Positions 32,835-41,468 are shown, counted from the first letter of the stretch. The stretch is DNA of 64,000 nt from CAYTZH01 sp964442285 (GCA_964442285.1 CAYTZH010000022.1:14642-78641), one strand, 5' to 3'. The notes: generated from the sequence alone by a model not told the origin. Numbers and translations: made by a program.

Positions 32835-33904
32835 GGGGCGTCGCCCTCGGGCGACGGCGCCGCAGACCCGTCCGCCCCCTCCGCGACGGGCGGGGCAGGG
32901 GGCACGGGACCGCCGCCCACGGCCACGTAGCGGCGCTCGCTGCCGGAGATCGTCTCCAGGATCGTGTAGCCACCGCCCTGGGACGTCGACGCGTCGCGTC
33001 CGGCGGTGTAGCCGAGGGGCGAGCGGGGGGCGTAGTCGGGGGTCACGCTGTCGACCGGGTCGTCCGGGTGCCCCGAACGGATCACCGCCTGCACCTTCGC
33101 CTCCACCGCCAGCGCCTGGGTGAGCCGCGCCACCTCGTGGGGCGCCACGGCGATCACCACCTCCTGCACCGGTCGGGTGCGGGTGATGCCGCCCTGGGTG
33201 AGCGTGTTGATGTACACGGGCACCTGGCGCGTGGCCATCGGGGCCACGAGCAGCCCGCTCTGCACGATGACGTCCACGGTGGCCTGCTTGCGCCAGTTGG
33301 CCAGCCCCGGGTCCAGGGTGGTCAGGTCCGCGGCGCGGATGCCCCCGAGACTCTTCGTCTCGAGGCCCTCGGTCTCCAGCGGCAGCGTGGCGACCAGGTC
33401 GAAGCGGTCGCCCACCGCGAGGTCCTGCAGGCCGTTGACCTGGCTCACGTCCACGCGCATCGCCCGCTTGCCCGGCGGCACGCCCGCGGCGAGTCCGGGG
33501 CGGGTGCCCGCGGGCGCGAAGTCGCGCTCCGTGAACGCGAAGCCCCCGGGCTTGGTGCGCTGGAGCACGCGCCCCACGATCTTGGTGAGGTCGATGAGCA
33601 TCGACTCGCGAATCTGCTCCGGCTCGAAGTAGAGCACGGCGACGCGCCCGGTCCGGGGGTTCATCAGGTCGTTCAGGGTGAGCTTGCGGTAGGCCGGCAG
33701 CTCCTTGGGGCTGATGGGTACAGCGACCTTGCCCTCGGGCGGGACGAACGCATCCTCCTCGGAGCCGAGCACCCCGGTCGCGAAGAGGAACCCGATGACG
33801 AGGCCGGCGACACCGAGGCCGAGGATCGCCAGCGGCGCGATCCCGCTGGGCCAGCGTCGTCGGGAGCGGGTGTTCCAGCGGCTGTCGGAACGTGCGGGGC
33901 TCAA
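32831..33904 (-). CDS. cpaB: Flp pilus assembly protein CpaB/RcpC
   Basis: 357 aa. The probable start is TTG 33904, whose TTGA overlaps the tadE stop. It gives a basic N-terminus followed by one membrane helix (APLAILGLGVAGLVIGFLFA). The periplasmic SAF-like domain follows (VAVPISPKELPAYRKLTLND, then VLQRTKPGGFAFTERDF), and the RcpC region MRVDVSQVNGLQDLAVGDRF. The C-terminal 45 residues are a low-complexity Pro/Gly tail. CpaB works with the secretin CpaC. Confidence 0.88.
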   Translation of the reverse strand: MSPARSDSRWNTRSRRRWPSGIAPLAILGLGVAGLVIGFLFATGVLGSEEDAFVPPEGKVAVPISPKELPAYRKLTLNDLMNPRTGRVAVLYFEPEQIRESMLIDLTKIVGRVLQRTKPGGFAFTERDFAPAGTRPGLAAGVPPGKRAMRVDVSQVNGLQDLAVGDRFDLVATLPLETEGLETKSLGGIRAADLTTLDPGLANWRKQATVDVIVQSGLLVAPMATRQVPVYINTLTQGGITRTRPVQEVVIAVAPHEVARLTQALAVEAKVQAVIRSGHPDDPVDSVTPDYAPRSPLGYTAGRDASTSQGGGYTILETISGSERRYVAVGGGPVPPAPPVAEGADGSAAPSPEGDAP

Positions 33905-34809
33905 AAATACACCTCGCGGCGGAAGGCGGCCTCGGCCGAGATCACGCGTCGGAACGGCCGCACGACCCGACCGAACGCCAGCTGGCGACCGAGCCCAAGG
34001 GCGCCGGCGTTGGGACCGGCGTCGCGGCTGCCCGTCGCGACCGGAATGCGGCCGACCGTCACCTGGGCCGCCTGGCCGGGCGCGAGGCCGGTGCAGGTCG
34101 TCGTCTCTGCGACGGCGCCCCGGAGAGAGGCGTTTCCATCTGCGTCCACGTTCCACGATAGCAGGGCCGCGGCCTGAAATGGGTAGTTGAGACGAAGGGA
34201 TACGAGGCCTCCGCCCGCGGCGCCGAAGCCCCCGCCCACCGCCTCCAGCACGGGGACGCAGGCGAAGCCCGCGTCCGTCTCGATGGGGATCACCACCGAC
34301 AGGCTGCCCGCGCCGTCGCTCACCAGGGCGCCCGGGTAGCGGAGCACGCAGGGCGGCTGGGTGGGGTCGGCACAGGCGTCGGTGCGATCGAGGAGCATGA
34401 GGGGTCGCAGCAGCTGGTTCACGACGGGCAGTGTGCTGAAGAAGGCGTCGAGGTCGGCGTCGGAGCCGCAGTCGAGCGCACCGTCGCAGCGGATGGCCAG
34501 GAAGTCCGGGTCGAAGACGGTCTCCCGCGGCAGCACGGGCGCCCCAGCCAGGACGTCGCAGGGCGGTGTGCCCGTATCGACGTCGGCGCGGCGACACGCA
34601 AGTGCATCGGCCAGGGTGATGCCCGCGGGCGGGAGAGGCAGGAGCGCCACCTCGCGGGCCGCCACCCGGGCGGCGCGCTGCAGCTGCTGCGCGGCGAAGA
34701 AGGCCCGGCCGTAGTCGAAGACGGCGCCGGCCAGGATCACGAAGATCAGGGAGATCAGGGCGAACTCGACGAGCACCGCGCCGCGGCGATGGCGGTCGGC
34801 GGCGCTCAC
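33901..34809 (-). CDS. tadE: TadE-like minor pseudopilin
   Basis: 302 aa from GTG 34809, overlapping the cpaA stop (GTGA). The N-terminus RRGAVLVEFALISLIFVILA is the TadE motif: the Gly before the hydrophobic helix is the probable processing region for the prepilin peptidase encoded just upstream. The long periplasmic part has paired cysteines (CRRADVDTGTPPC, CDGALDC, CADPTQPPC). It is longer than many TadE proteins, which run to about 150-200 aa. Confidence 0.85.
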   Translation of the reverse strand: MSAADRHRRGAVLVEFALISLIFVILAGAVFDYGRAFFAAQQLQRAARVAAREVALLPLPPAGITLADALACRRADVDTGTPPCDVLAGAPVLPRETVFDPDFLAIRCDGALDCGSDADLDAFFSTLPVVNQLLRPLMLLDRTDACADPTQPPCVLRYPGALVSDGAGSLSVVIPIETDAGFACVPVLEAVGGGFGAAGGGLVSLRLNYPFQAAALLSWNVDADGNASLRGAVAETTTCTGLAPGQAAQVTVGRIPVATGSRDAGPNAGALGLGRQLAFGRVVRPFRRVISAEAAFRREVYF

Positions 34810-35225
34810 GCCGTGGGCCAGTGGGTCAGGAGACCGTGGGCGAGGAGGCCGGCCGCCATGGCCGGAGCGTAGGCCAGCTCGCGGGCGCCGCGCGCCGCCG
34901 CGATGATCGACAGCACCCCGCCGGCCACGGCGATCGGCACGAGGGCGGCCAGCAGCACCCAGGGGCCCAGGCAGGCGCCGATCCCGGCCAGCAGCTTCGC
35001 ATCGCCGCCGCCGAAGGCCCCGAGGGCGAACAGGGCGGCGCCGATCCCGAAGCCGAGGCCCGCGCCCGCGGCGAGGGTGGACCACGACAGCAGTCCGAGC
35101 AGCGCGCCGGCGACTGCGCAGCACGCCAGCGCGACCGGGAACCCGTCGGGGATCTCGTGTCGGCGCGCGTCCACCCAGCCTGCGGCGACGGCGATCAGCG
35201 TGGCGACCCAGAGCAAGCTGCACAT
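34806..35225 (-). CDS. cpaA: Flp prepilin peptidase CpaA/TadV
   Basis: 139 aa membrane aspartic protease that cleaves Flp and TadE/TadG-like prepilins. First catalytic Asp in WVDARRHEIPDG, second in FGGGDAKLLAGIG (GxGD). About five membrane helices. ATG 35225 lies only one base from GGAGG, so TTG 35216 (spacing ten) may be the real start. An intercistronic stem-loop separates it from the pilin gene upstream. Confidence 0.9.
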   Translation of the reverse strand: MCSLLWVATLIAVAAGWVDARRHEIPDGFPVALACCAVAGALLGLLSWSTLAAGAGLGFGIGAALFALGAFGGGDAKLLAGIGACLGPWVLLAALVPIAVAGGVLSIIAAARGARELAYAPAMAAGLLAHGLLTHWPTA

Positions 35226-35241
35226 GCCTCCAAAGCCGAAC

Positions 35242-35271
35242 GGCCCCCTCCGTCGGTGGACGAAGGGGGCC
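35242..35271 (-). terminator. Strong intercistronic stem-loop after the pilin gene
   Basis: In the minus-strand RNA, 13 pairs (12 Watson-Crick, one G-U) close on a CACC loop: GGCCCCCUUCGUC with GACGGAGGGGGCC. It lies 25 bases after the flp stop and before cpaA, with no U-run. A partial terminator or an mRNA-stabilising hairpin that lets pilin be made in excess over the machine genes fits best. Confidence 0.7.
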
Positions 35272-35296
35272 TCGACGTCGAACGGGCGACGGTCGG

Positions 35297-35656
35297 CTAC
35301 GGGTTCTCGTCGAGGACGAGCGTAGCCAGATCCGAGGCGTTGGCGGCGCCCAGGAGGTTGGCCCCGAGCCGCTCCGTGCCCGGAGCGCCCGCGATGGTGG
35401 CCGTGTCGAGCGCGATCACGGTACCGCCGGCGTCCGCGCCGATCGTCTCGATCAGCTTGCCGCTGAAGATCGGACCGTTGTCGTCGGCGTGGGCGCCCGG
35501 CAGGACGGCGGCCACGGAGGACACCAGGTCGTTGGTCTTGTGACCGAAGATCGAGACGCCGGCCGAGCTGATCAGGGCCACGCCCGCGATCAGCAGGCCG
35601 TACTCCACCAGCGCCGCGCCGCGGCGGTCGCTCAGGAGTCTGCGAATGAATGCCAT
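35297..35656 (-). CDS. flp: Flp/Fap major pilin
   Basis: 119 aa. Short basic leader, then the Flp motif RRGAALVEYGLLIAGVALIS: cleavage by CpaA before Ala-Ala-Leu-Val-Glu-Tyr, with the conserved Glu+5 and Tyr+6. Flp pilins are usually 50-70 aa; this one has an extra 50-60 residue C-terminal region (GAHADDNGPIFSGKLIETIG and on). GAGAGG lies upstream of the ATG. The gene is between the secretin and the prepilin peptidase. Confidence 0.94.
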   Translation of the reverse strand: MAFIRRLLSDRRGAALVEYGLLIAGVALISSAGVSIFGHKTNDLVSSVAAVLPGAHADDNGPIFSGKLIETIGADAGGTVIALDTATIAGAPGTERLGANLLGAANASDLATLVLDENP

Positions 35657-35728
35657 CTTCTCTTACCTCTCGAGTGGTTGGTTCCAGCTTGTTCGTGGTC
35701 GGGCCCGGATCCTGGCCCGGCCTTCCAC

Positions 35729-37753
35729 CTAGGGAGTGCCGGACGGGGGCTCCGGGTTCCCGGCCGGGTCCGTCCCGGGCGGGTCCGATTCGACCGCGTG
35801 CCCGGGCCCCGTCGCCGCGTGGTGCGGCAGCAGCTCGGAGGCCTCGGGGTACTCCCAGAGCGCCACCCGGGTGAGGGGCTCCCGGACGATGACCGGGCTG
35901 ACCACGATGATCAGCTCCTGGTCGTCCTCGTCCTTGTCGAAGCTGCGCCCGAGCCAGCCGATGAGGGGAATGCGGTGCAGCCACGGCGTGTAGGCGTACT
36001 GGTCGCTGGAGCTCCGGTTGAGGAGCCCCCCGATGAGCAGCGTCTGCCCGTCCTGAAGCCGCGCGGACGTGGTCAGGGTGCGGCTGGCGAAGGCCGAGGT
36101 GTTGAGGTCCCCGGCGAGATCGCTCAGGGCGGCGGTCAGCAGGAAGTCGGGCTCGATCACCTGGGGCGTCACGTCCAGGGTGATCGCGTCGTCCTCGCCC
36201 ACCAGGGGTCGGATTCCGAGCTGCACACCGAACGGCACGAAGAAGACCGAGCCGAAGACGACGTCGGCCGCGTCGGTGACCACCGAGGTGGCCACGGGCA
36301 CCTCACCGCCCACCTGGAAGGTGGCCACCTCGCCGGAGAGCACCAGGAGCTCCGGGGTGGCGAGGCTCCGCGCGATCCCCGCCTCGGCGAGGATCGCGAA
36401 GAGCAGGTCGATGGCGAACTTCGCCCCCGCCACCTGGAAGTTGTTGGCGGCCGCCCCGCCGAGTAGCGAGAGCGCGTTCTGGATGTCGGTGCCCCGGCCG
36501 CCGCCGATCTGCGGCGCCCCGAGCCCCTGGGCGCGGAGGCCGCCCAGCGTGGGGATCAGGGCGCCCTGCTGGATGTTGCCGCCGATGAAGTCGCCGCTCG
36601 GGGTCCACGAGCTCAGCCGCGAGCGGCTCACCTCGTAGATGCGCACCGAGACCCGGACCTGGGGGAGATCCTCCACCTCGATGAACGAGAGCAGACGACC
36701 CTCGAAGAGCTCGACGATCGTGGCGCGGGCGATGTTGTCGCGCAGGCGGTTCGAGAGATCCTGCGGTCGCAGCCGGAAGCCGGCGCTGACGCCGCCGCCG
36801 AAGCCAGGCAGGCCCTGTACGACCGAGCGTTGGCCGTCCTGTCCGCCGCGCTGGCGGGCCACGGCGCCCGACTCGTCGGCGATCACGCGGATCTCCCGCT
36901 CGATGGAATCCGTGGGCTCGCCGAGCAGACGCCCTGCGACCGTCAGCACCCGGGTCAGGGTCACCTGGTTGTCGACCCGTCCCGAGAGCAGGAAGGCGTC
37001 GCCGGCCCCGGGCACGTCGCCCCGCTGGATGCGTTCGACCGCGACGTTCGCGCCGCCGACCCGACGGACGGCCTGCTGGATGCGCTCCTCGAGCAGGGCC
37101 GGAAGCGTCTCCACCTGGATGAGGTTGATCACGCGTCCCCGTCGCGCCTCCGAGCCGCCGGGCCGGATGAGGCTCGTGGGGGTCGTCGCGGGCTCCGCTC
37201 CGGCTTCGGCCGCCTCGCCGGCGGGACCGGGCGCGGCCGTGGGCAGGATGGGCTCGGTCACACCGCGGGAGCGCCCGGCCGCCAGATAGGCGGACGCCGC
37301 CGCCTCGGCGGCCACGGAGAAGCTCACGTCCGGCACGGCGCCGCGCAGGACCACGGCGTCGCGGTCGGGCGCGGCCTCGGCCTGGATACCGGGGTGGATC
37401 TCGCGGAGCGCGCGCTGGAGGATCGAGAGGTCTCGTTGCACCACGAACACGTACTGCTCGATCTTCCCGTCGGCGAACCAGACCGTGAGGCTCGACTGGC
37501 CGAGCTGCTTGCCGAGGACCAGCAGCTCGCGCTGGGAGAGGAGCTGGACGTCCAGGCTCTGCTCGTTGCCGAGGGCCACACGCACGGTGTCCTGGCGGAA
37601 GAGCAGGCGGGCGTGGGTGCCCTGGGCAATGGCCCGTCGCGCGCCCGGGAGGCGCGGATCGGTGCCGATGACGCTCAACAGCTCGCTCGCGCCCGCAGGC
37701 GGCCCGAGTCCCAGGAGCAGCAGCGCGAGGAACCAGCGGATGGCGCGGCTCAT
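35729..37753 (-). CDS. cpaC: Tad outer-membrane secretin CpaC/RcpA
   Basis: 674 aa from ATG 37753, which overlaps the sigma-factor stop (ATGA) and starts a signal peptide (RAIRWFLALLLLGLGPPAGA). The pilus/BON-like N-terminal domain has LLVLGKQLGQSSLTVWFADG. A low-complexity linker follows (near residue 190), then the secretin domain: FEGRLLSFIEVEDLPQVRVS, IARSLATPELLVLSGEVATF, and the C-terminal signature RLQDGQTLLIGGLLNRSSSD. The last 40 residues are Pro/Gly-rich. It forms the outer-membrane channel of the pilus. Confidence 0.94.
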   Translation of the reverse strand: MSRAIRWFLALLLLGLGPPAGASELLSVIGTDPRLPGARRAIAQGTHARLLFRQDTVRVALGNEQSLDVQLLSQRELLVLGKQLGQSSLTVWFADGKIEQYVFVVQRDLSILQRALREIHPGIQAEAAPDRDAVVLRGAVPDVSFSVAAEAAASAYLAAGRSRGVTEPILPTAAPGPAGEAAEAGAEPATTPTSLIRPGGSEARRGRVINLIQVETLPALLEERIQQAVRRVGGANVAVERIQRGDVPGAGDAFLLSGRVDNQVTLTRVLTVAGRLLGEPTDSIEREIRVIADESGAVARQRGGQDGQRSVVQGLPGFGGGVSAGFRLRPQDLSNRLRDNIARATIVELFEGRLLSFIEVEDLPQVRVSVRIYEVSRSRLSSWTPSGDFIGGNIQQGALIPTLGGLRAQGLGAPQIGGGRGTDIQNALSLLGGAAANNFQVAGAKFAIDLLFAILAEAGIARSLATPELLVLSGEVATFQVGGEVPVATSVVTDAADVVFGSVFFVPFGVQLGIRPLVGEDDAITLDVTPQVIEPDFLLTAALSDLAGDLNTSAFASRTLTTSARLQDGQTLLIGGLLNRSSSDQYAYTPWLHRIPLIGWLGRSFDKDEDDQELIIVVSPVIVREPLTRVALWEYPEASELLPHHAATGPGHAVESDPPGTDPAGNPEPPSGTP

Positions 37754-38313
37754 GCTGCGCCCCGAGCGCAGGGTGCGGCACCGGAGGCCGGTGCGTCGAA
37801 GCGCGTCTGGAGCTGGCGGCGGGCCCGATTCAGCCGGGAGCGTACGGTGCCGACCGGTACGGCGAGTCGCTGCGCGATCTCCTGGTACTCGAGTCCCATT
37901 TCCCGGAGCTCGAGCACCGCTCGATACTCCTCGGAGAGGGAGTCCAGGGCCCGCCGCAGGGCGCGGAGCTCGCGGCGCGCGTCGAGCTCGCGCTCCGGGT
38001 CGCAGAGGGGGCACTGCGCAGCCAGCTGCCCTCCTGCCTCAATCTCCCAGCGACGGCGCCGGTCGCGGGTGCGGCGGGCGTGCAGGCTGCGATGCACCAC
38101 GGTCCGCACCAGCCAGCCGCGCACCGACGCCGGGGTCTCGGCGGTCTGCCAGAGGCTGACCAGCGCCTCCTGGACCGCGTCCTCGGCTTGGTCGTCGTCT
38201 CCCAGGATCCGTCGGGCGACCCCGCGCAGGAGGGCCTCGTAGCGATGGGCCACGGCGGCGACGTCGTCGTCGTGCCGCGCATGACGGGTCCGGTTACCAC
38301 CGGCTTCTTGCAT
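37750..38313 (-). CDS. ECF sigma factor heading the Tad operon
   Basis: 187 aa from ATG 38313 (GAGGAAT seven bases upstream; a GTG at 38343 is the alternative). Sigma region 2 has YEALLRGVARRILGDDDQAE and DAVQEALVSLW. Region 4 has LSEEYRAVLELREMGLEYQE and the HTH VPVGTVRSRLNRARRQL. A CPLC pair in the linker might bind zinc. No anti-sigma gene is adjacent. Its stop overlaps the cpaC start by four bases, so sigma factor and pilus machine are made together; it may act on this operon or on another target. Confidence 0.92.
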   Translation of the reverse strand: MQEAGGNRTRHARHDDDVAAVAHRYEALLRGVARRILGDDDQAEDAVQEALVSLWQTAETPASVRGWLVRTVVHRSLHARRTRDRRRRWEIEAGGQLAAQCPLCDPERELDARRELRALRRALDSLSEEYRAVLELREMGLEYQEIAQRLAVPVGTVRSRLNRARRQLQTRFDAPASGAAPCARGAA

Positions 38314-38405
38314 GATCGATTCCTCGCATCGCTCCAGCGCCACGCTGCGCCGGCGGGGACGGCTCTGTGACCGTCACTCGAATGTGTCGTACGGGGCGGG
38401 CGAAC

Positions 38406-38801
38406 TCAGACGAGCGAGGAGGGCGGGGAGCGTGCGCCGGTGCCCGTTGGCGCGGGCTCGCGCGGCGCGGTCGCGGATGCGAGCGCGAGGCGGTGCTCGG
38501 GGCAGACCGCGGCGCGCGACGCCTCGCTCGACGGCGAGACGGCCGCCGCGCGGCACTGAGACAGCGTTTCGCAGAGGTCGCAGTCGGCGGCGTCGTGATC
38601 CGCCGGGCCGTGATGCGACGCGTCGGCGGCAGCCACGCTGGAGGCCGACGCGTGCTGGAGGTGGCTATGCGCCAGAAGGACGGCGCCCTGGGAGAGCAGC
38701 GCCAGCGCCAGCAGGAGCGAGAGCAAGCGGCGGGTATCGAGCGGCACGCGCGAAACCGCGTGCCGCTCGTGCCGCATGACGATGAGGTGACGGTCCCGCA
38801 T
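38406..38801 (-). CDS. Small secreted His/Cys protein, DUF2946-like
   Basis: 131 aa. A hydrophobic signal (RRLLSLLLALALLSQGAVLL) is followed by a His-rich stretch (AHSHLQHASASS, DASHHGPADHDAADCDLCE) and cysteines CDLCETLSQC and CPEH. Size and pattern resemble DUF2946 proteins linked to copper and other metals. It is divergent from another His-rich gene (38967), suggesting a small metal-handling pair. The start is uncertain between the first and ninth codon. Confidence 0.65.
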   Translation of the reverse strand: MRDRHLIVMRHERHAVSRVPLDTRRLLSLLLALALLSQGAVLLAHSHLQHASASSVAAADASHHGPADHDAADCDLCETLSQCRAAAVSPSSEASRAAVCPEHRLALASATAPREPAPTGTGARSPPSSLV

Positions 38802-38966
38802 GGGTCTTGGGGGGGCTCCTCGCGGGCCATTCTATGCCTCCCGCCGGGGTGGCTCAACCGAGCGGCAGGGCGGCCGAAAAGCCCCGGTGGTGGGGGAAGA
38901 ATTCGTGCCCCACTGCCAGGCTCAGCTATTCTGGCAACTCATCCATGCAACTGGGGGGAATCGCGC

Positions 38967-39311
38967 ATGTCCTGTGAACGACACGCCGGCCACGATCACG
39001 TCCACAGTGAGGGCTGCGGCCACCTGGCCGTGCGCCACGCCGGTCACACGGACTACGTCCACGATGGCCATCTCCACCATCCCCACGCGGACCACGTGGA
39101 CGAGCACCAGCTGCCGGTGGGCGGCGCAAACCCGGCCGACTGCACCCCGGCTCACGCCTGCGGCGCCCACGCCCGGGACCACAGCCACGGTCCCGGCTGC
39201 GGGCACGAGCGCCTGCCCCATGGCGACCACGTGGACTACCTGGTGGACGGGCATCTGCACCACGCCCACGGGGACCACTGCGACGACCACGGGCCGGTCG
39301 AGCCCGCCTAG
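38967..39311 (+). CDS. Histidine-rich metal-binding-type protein with two repeats
   Basis: 114 aa, about a quarter His. No signal peptide. Two similar halves: GCGHLAVRHAGHTDYVHDG and GCGHERLPHGDHVDYLVDG, each followed by HLHH.H.DH-type runs (HLHHPHADHVDEH, HLHHAHGDHCDDH). The ATG has GGGGGGAA upstream. A cytoplasmic zinc, nickel or copper buffer is a reasonable guess. It is convergent with the acyl-CoA dehydrogenase gene, and the long open frame on the opposite strand is a by-product of its codons. Confidence 0.75.
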   Translation: MSCERHAGHDHVHSEGCGHLAVRHAGHTDYVHDGHLHHPHADHVDEHQLPVGGANPADCTPAHACGAHARDHSHGPGCGHERLPHGDHVDYLVDGHLHHAHGDHCDDHGPVEPA

Positions 39312-39364
39312 CGGAGGCCTCCGGCCCGGTTCTGCCCACCCCTGCCACCCATCGCCATCGTGGG

Positions 39365-39389
39365 GCCACGGCCACCGTGGGGCCGTGGC
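39365..39389. terminator. Hairpin between convergent genes
   Basis: Perfect nine-base arms GCCACGGCC (39365-39373) and GGCCGTGGC (39381-39389) with a 7-base loop, lying between two convergent genes. No U-run on either strand. A bidirectional termination or mRNA-end structure is plausible from position. Confidence 0.5.
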
Positions 39390-39398
39390 GCCGCCGGG

Positions 39399-40607
39399 CT
39401 ACCGGTGCCTCTCGAGCTCCAGCCGCGCGACCATCCCGCGGTGCACCTCGTCGGGACCGTCCGCGAGGCGCAGCGCCCGCGCCATCCCCATCAGGTAGAC
39501 GAGCTCGGGGTCGGCCACGCCCTCTCCGCCGTGGATCTGGATCGCGGCGTCCACCACGCGCTGGAGGACGTTCGGCGCCACGACCTTGATGGCCGAGATG
39601 TCCGTCAGGGCGCCGAAGGTGCCGACGGTATCCAGGGCCCAGGCGGCCTTCAGGGTGAGCAGGCGGGCCTGATCGATGGCCATGCGGCTGTCGGCGATCA
39701 CGTCCCGGTTGCCGCCCAGGTTGGCGAGGGGCTTGCCGAAGGCGACCCGTCCGAGGGCGCGCTGACACAGGCGTTCCAGGGCGCGCTCCGCGGCGCCGAT
39801 CGCGCGCATGCAGTGGTGGATCCGGCCCGGGCCGAGCCGGCCCTGGGCGATCTCGAAGCCGCGCCCGGGGCCGGCGACGAAGTTGGCGACCGGCACGCGG
39901 ACGTCCTCGAACAGGATCTCGCCGTGGCCGTGGGGCTCGCCCAGGTGGCCGAAGACCGGAACCATGCGCAGGATCTTCACCCCGGGCGTGTCGACGGGCA
40001 CGATCACCATGGAGTGGCGCTGGTGGCGCGCCGCATCCGGGTCGGTGACGCCCATGAAGATGAAGAAGCGGCAGCGCGGGTCGCCCGCGCCGCTGGTCCA
40101 CCACTTGGTGCCGTGGATCACGATCTCGTCGCCCCGGACCTGGCAGGTGGCCTCCATGTTGGTGGCGTCGCTCGAGGCCACGCCCGGCTCGGTCATCGCG
40201 AAGGCCGAGCGGATCTCGCCGGCGAGCAGGGGCTCGAGCCACTGCTGCTTCTGCTCCGCCGAGCCGTACTTCACCAGCACCTCGGCGTTGCCCGTGTCGG
40301 GGGCGCTGCAGTTGAAGACCTCCGGCGCCAGGAAGCTCTTGCCGGTGATCTCGGCGATGGGCGCGTAGTCGCGGTTGTCGAGGCCGGCGCCGTACTCCTC
40401 GTCGGGCAGGAAGAGGTTCCAGAGTCCGAGCCCGCGCGCCTCGGCCTTCAGCTCCTCGAGGACGGGCGGGATGCGCCACTGGCGCCAGTCGTCGCTGTGG
40501 ACGAGCTGCTCGTGGTAGGTCGCCTCGTTCGGCACGACGCGCTCTCGCACGAAGCGCTCGACCTGCGCCATCACGAGCCGGGCCCGTTCGGAGTGCTCGA
40601 AGTCCAT
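39399..40607 (-). CDS. Acyl-CoA dehydrogenase family protein
   Basis: 402 aa flavoprotein that would introduce a 2,3-double bond into an acyl-CoA. Helical N-terminal domain, then the FAD-binding middle domain with SAFAMTEPGVASSDATNM and HGTKWWTSGAGDPRC, and the C-terminal domain with RVAFGKPLANLGGNRDVIAD and IQIHGGEGVADPELVYLMG. It belongs to the FadE/ACAD10-11-like subgroup of about 400 aa. No other beta-oxidation gene is adjacent, so its substrate is not indicated. The start is a well-supported ATG. Confidence 0.93.
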   Translation of the reverse strand: MDFEHSERARLVMAQVERFVRERVVPNEATYHEQLVHSDDWRQWRIPPVLEELKAEARGLGLWNLFLPDEEYGAGLDNRDYAPIAEITGKSFLAPEVFNCSAPDTGNAEVLVKYGSAEQKQQWLEPLLAGEIRSAFAMTEPGVASSDATNMEATCQVRGDEIVIHGTKWWTSGAGDPRCRFFIFMGVTDPDAARHQRHSMVIVPVDTPGVKILRMVPVFGHLGEPHGHGEILFEDVRVPVANFVAGPGRGFEIAQGRLGPGRIHHCMRAIGAAERALERLCQRALGRVAFGKPLANLGGNRDVIADSRMAIDQARLLTLKAAWALDTVGTFGALTDISAIKVVAPNVLQRVVDAAIQIHGGEGVADPELVYLMGMARALRLADGPDEVHRGMVARLELERHR

Positions 40608-40652
40608 GGGATTCGCTCCTTGGCGGCGCCTCGGGGAGGCGGTGGGCGGGAC

Positions 40653-41468
40653 TCACTGGCCCCGGGGCAGAAGCTGATCCAGGTCCTCGCGGGGGATCAT
40701 GCGGCGGGTCTGGCTCACGGGCCCGCGCACCGACAGCGGTCCATCGGGCACGAGCGACCCGAGCGTGGTGGCGCGCTCCTCCACCACCTCCACGTGGTCC
40801 CGGGGCGCGCCCCAGGTGAACCAAATCTGGGTGACCTCGCGGCTCCAGCTTCCGCCCACCATGGCCGTCGTGCTGCCGTGACGCCGGATGCGAACCGCGT
40901 TGACGCGATACGCGAGCGGGAGCCAGGCCTGGCGCCGTTGGGTGACGGGTCCCGCGCCGCGGATGCGGTCCTGGACGACGCCCCCGAGCACGCCGATGGC
41001 GCTCGTGTCGGCGCCGGACTCGGAGTTGATCTCGCGTCGCTCGTAGACCGTGCGGCGGATGCCGGGACGCTTGGGGTCCTGGGGCTGACCGGGTCGCGGG
41101 CTCGGCTCCTCCGGGTCGGGCCGGCGGGGCGGGGTGCCCCCGGACTGCCCGTTCAGGGCGAAGATCGTGGCGCTGCCGGGGCTGACGAGGCCGAACTCGG
41201 GGTCTCCCGCGCGCATCCCCAGATTTCGGCGCTGGAACTCCTCGATGTGGAGGATGGTGCTGTGGTCGCAGCGCCCGGTCTCGCGCAGGGGAATCGTGGA
41301 GTCGAGCAGGTAGGGATTGGACGTGCGCACCTGGGTCCCCGAGGCCAGCAGCAGCCGCTGGACGACGCGCACGTCCGCCTGCCGGTTCTCGCCCCCGTCG
41401 CCGACGGATTCGCGGATCTCCTCCAAGCCGCGCTGCTCCTCTCGGGCCCGTGGCCGCGCACCCCGCAC
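40653..41468 (-). CDS. Peptidoglycan-binding-like domain protein
   Basis: 271 aa, GTG start directly after the hydrolase stop. Residues about 18-110 resemble a peptidoglycan-binding repeat: SVGDGGENRQADVRVVQRLL, then HIEEFQRRNLGM and LVSPGSATIFALNG, with the familiar insertion for a longer loop. A Pro/Arg/Asp-rich linker follows, then about 120 residues I do not recognise (SREVTQIWFTWGAPRDHVEV). No signal peptide, as is common when such proteins are exported by dedicated systems. Confidence 0.65.
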   Translation of the reverse strand: MRGARPRAREEQRGLEEIRESVGDGGENRQADVRVVQRLLLASGTQVRTSNPYLLDSTIPLRETGRCDHSTILHIEEFQRRNLGMRAGDPEFGLVSPGSATIFALNGQSGGTPPRRPDPEEPSPRPGQPQDPKRPGIRRTVYERREINSESGADTSAIGVLGGVVQDRIRGAGPVTQRRQAWLPLAYRVNAVRIRRHGSTTAMVGGSWSREVTQIWFTWGAPRDHVEVVEERATTLGSLVPDGPLSVRGPVSQTRRMIPREDLDQLLPRGQ

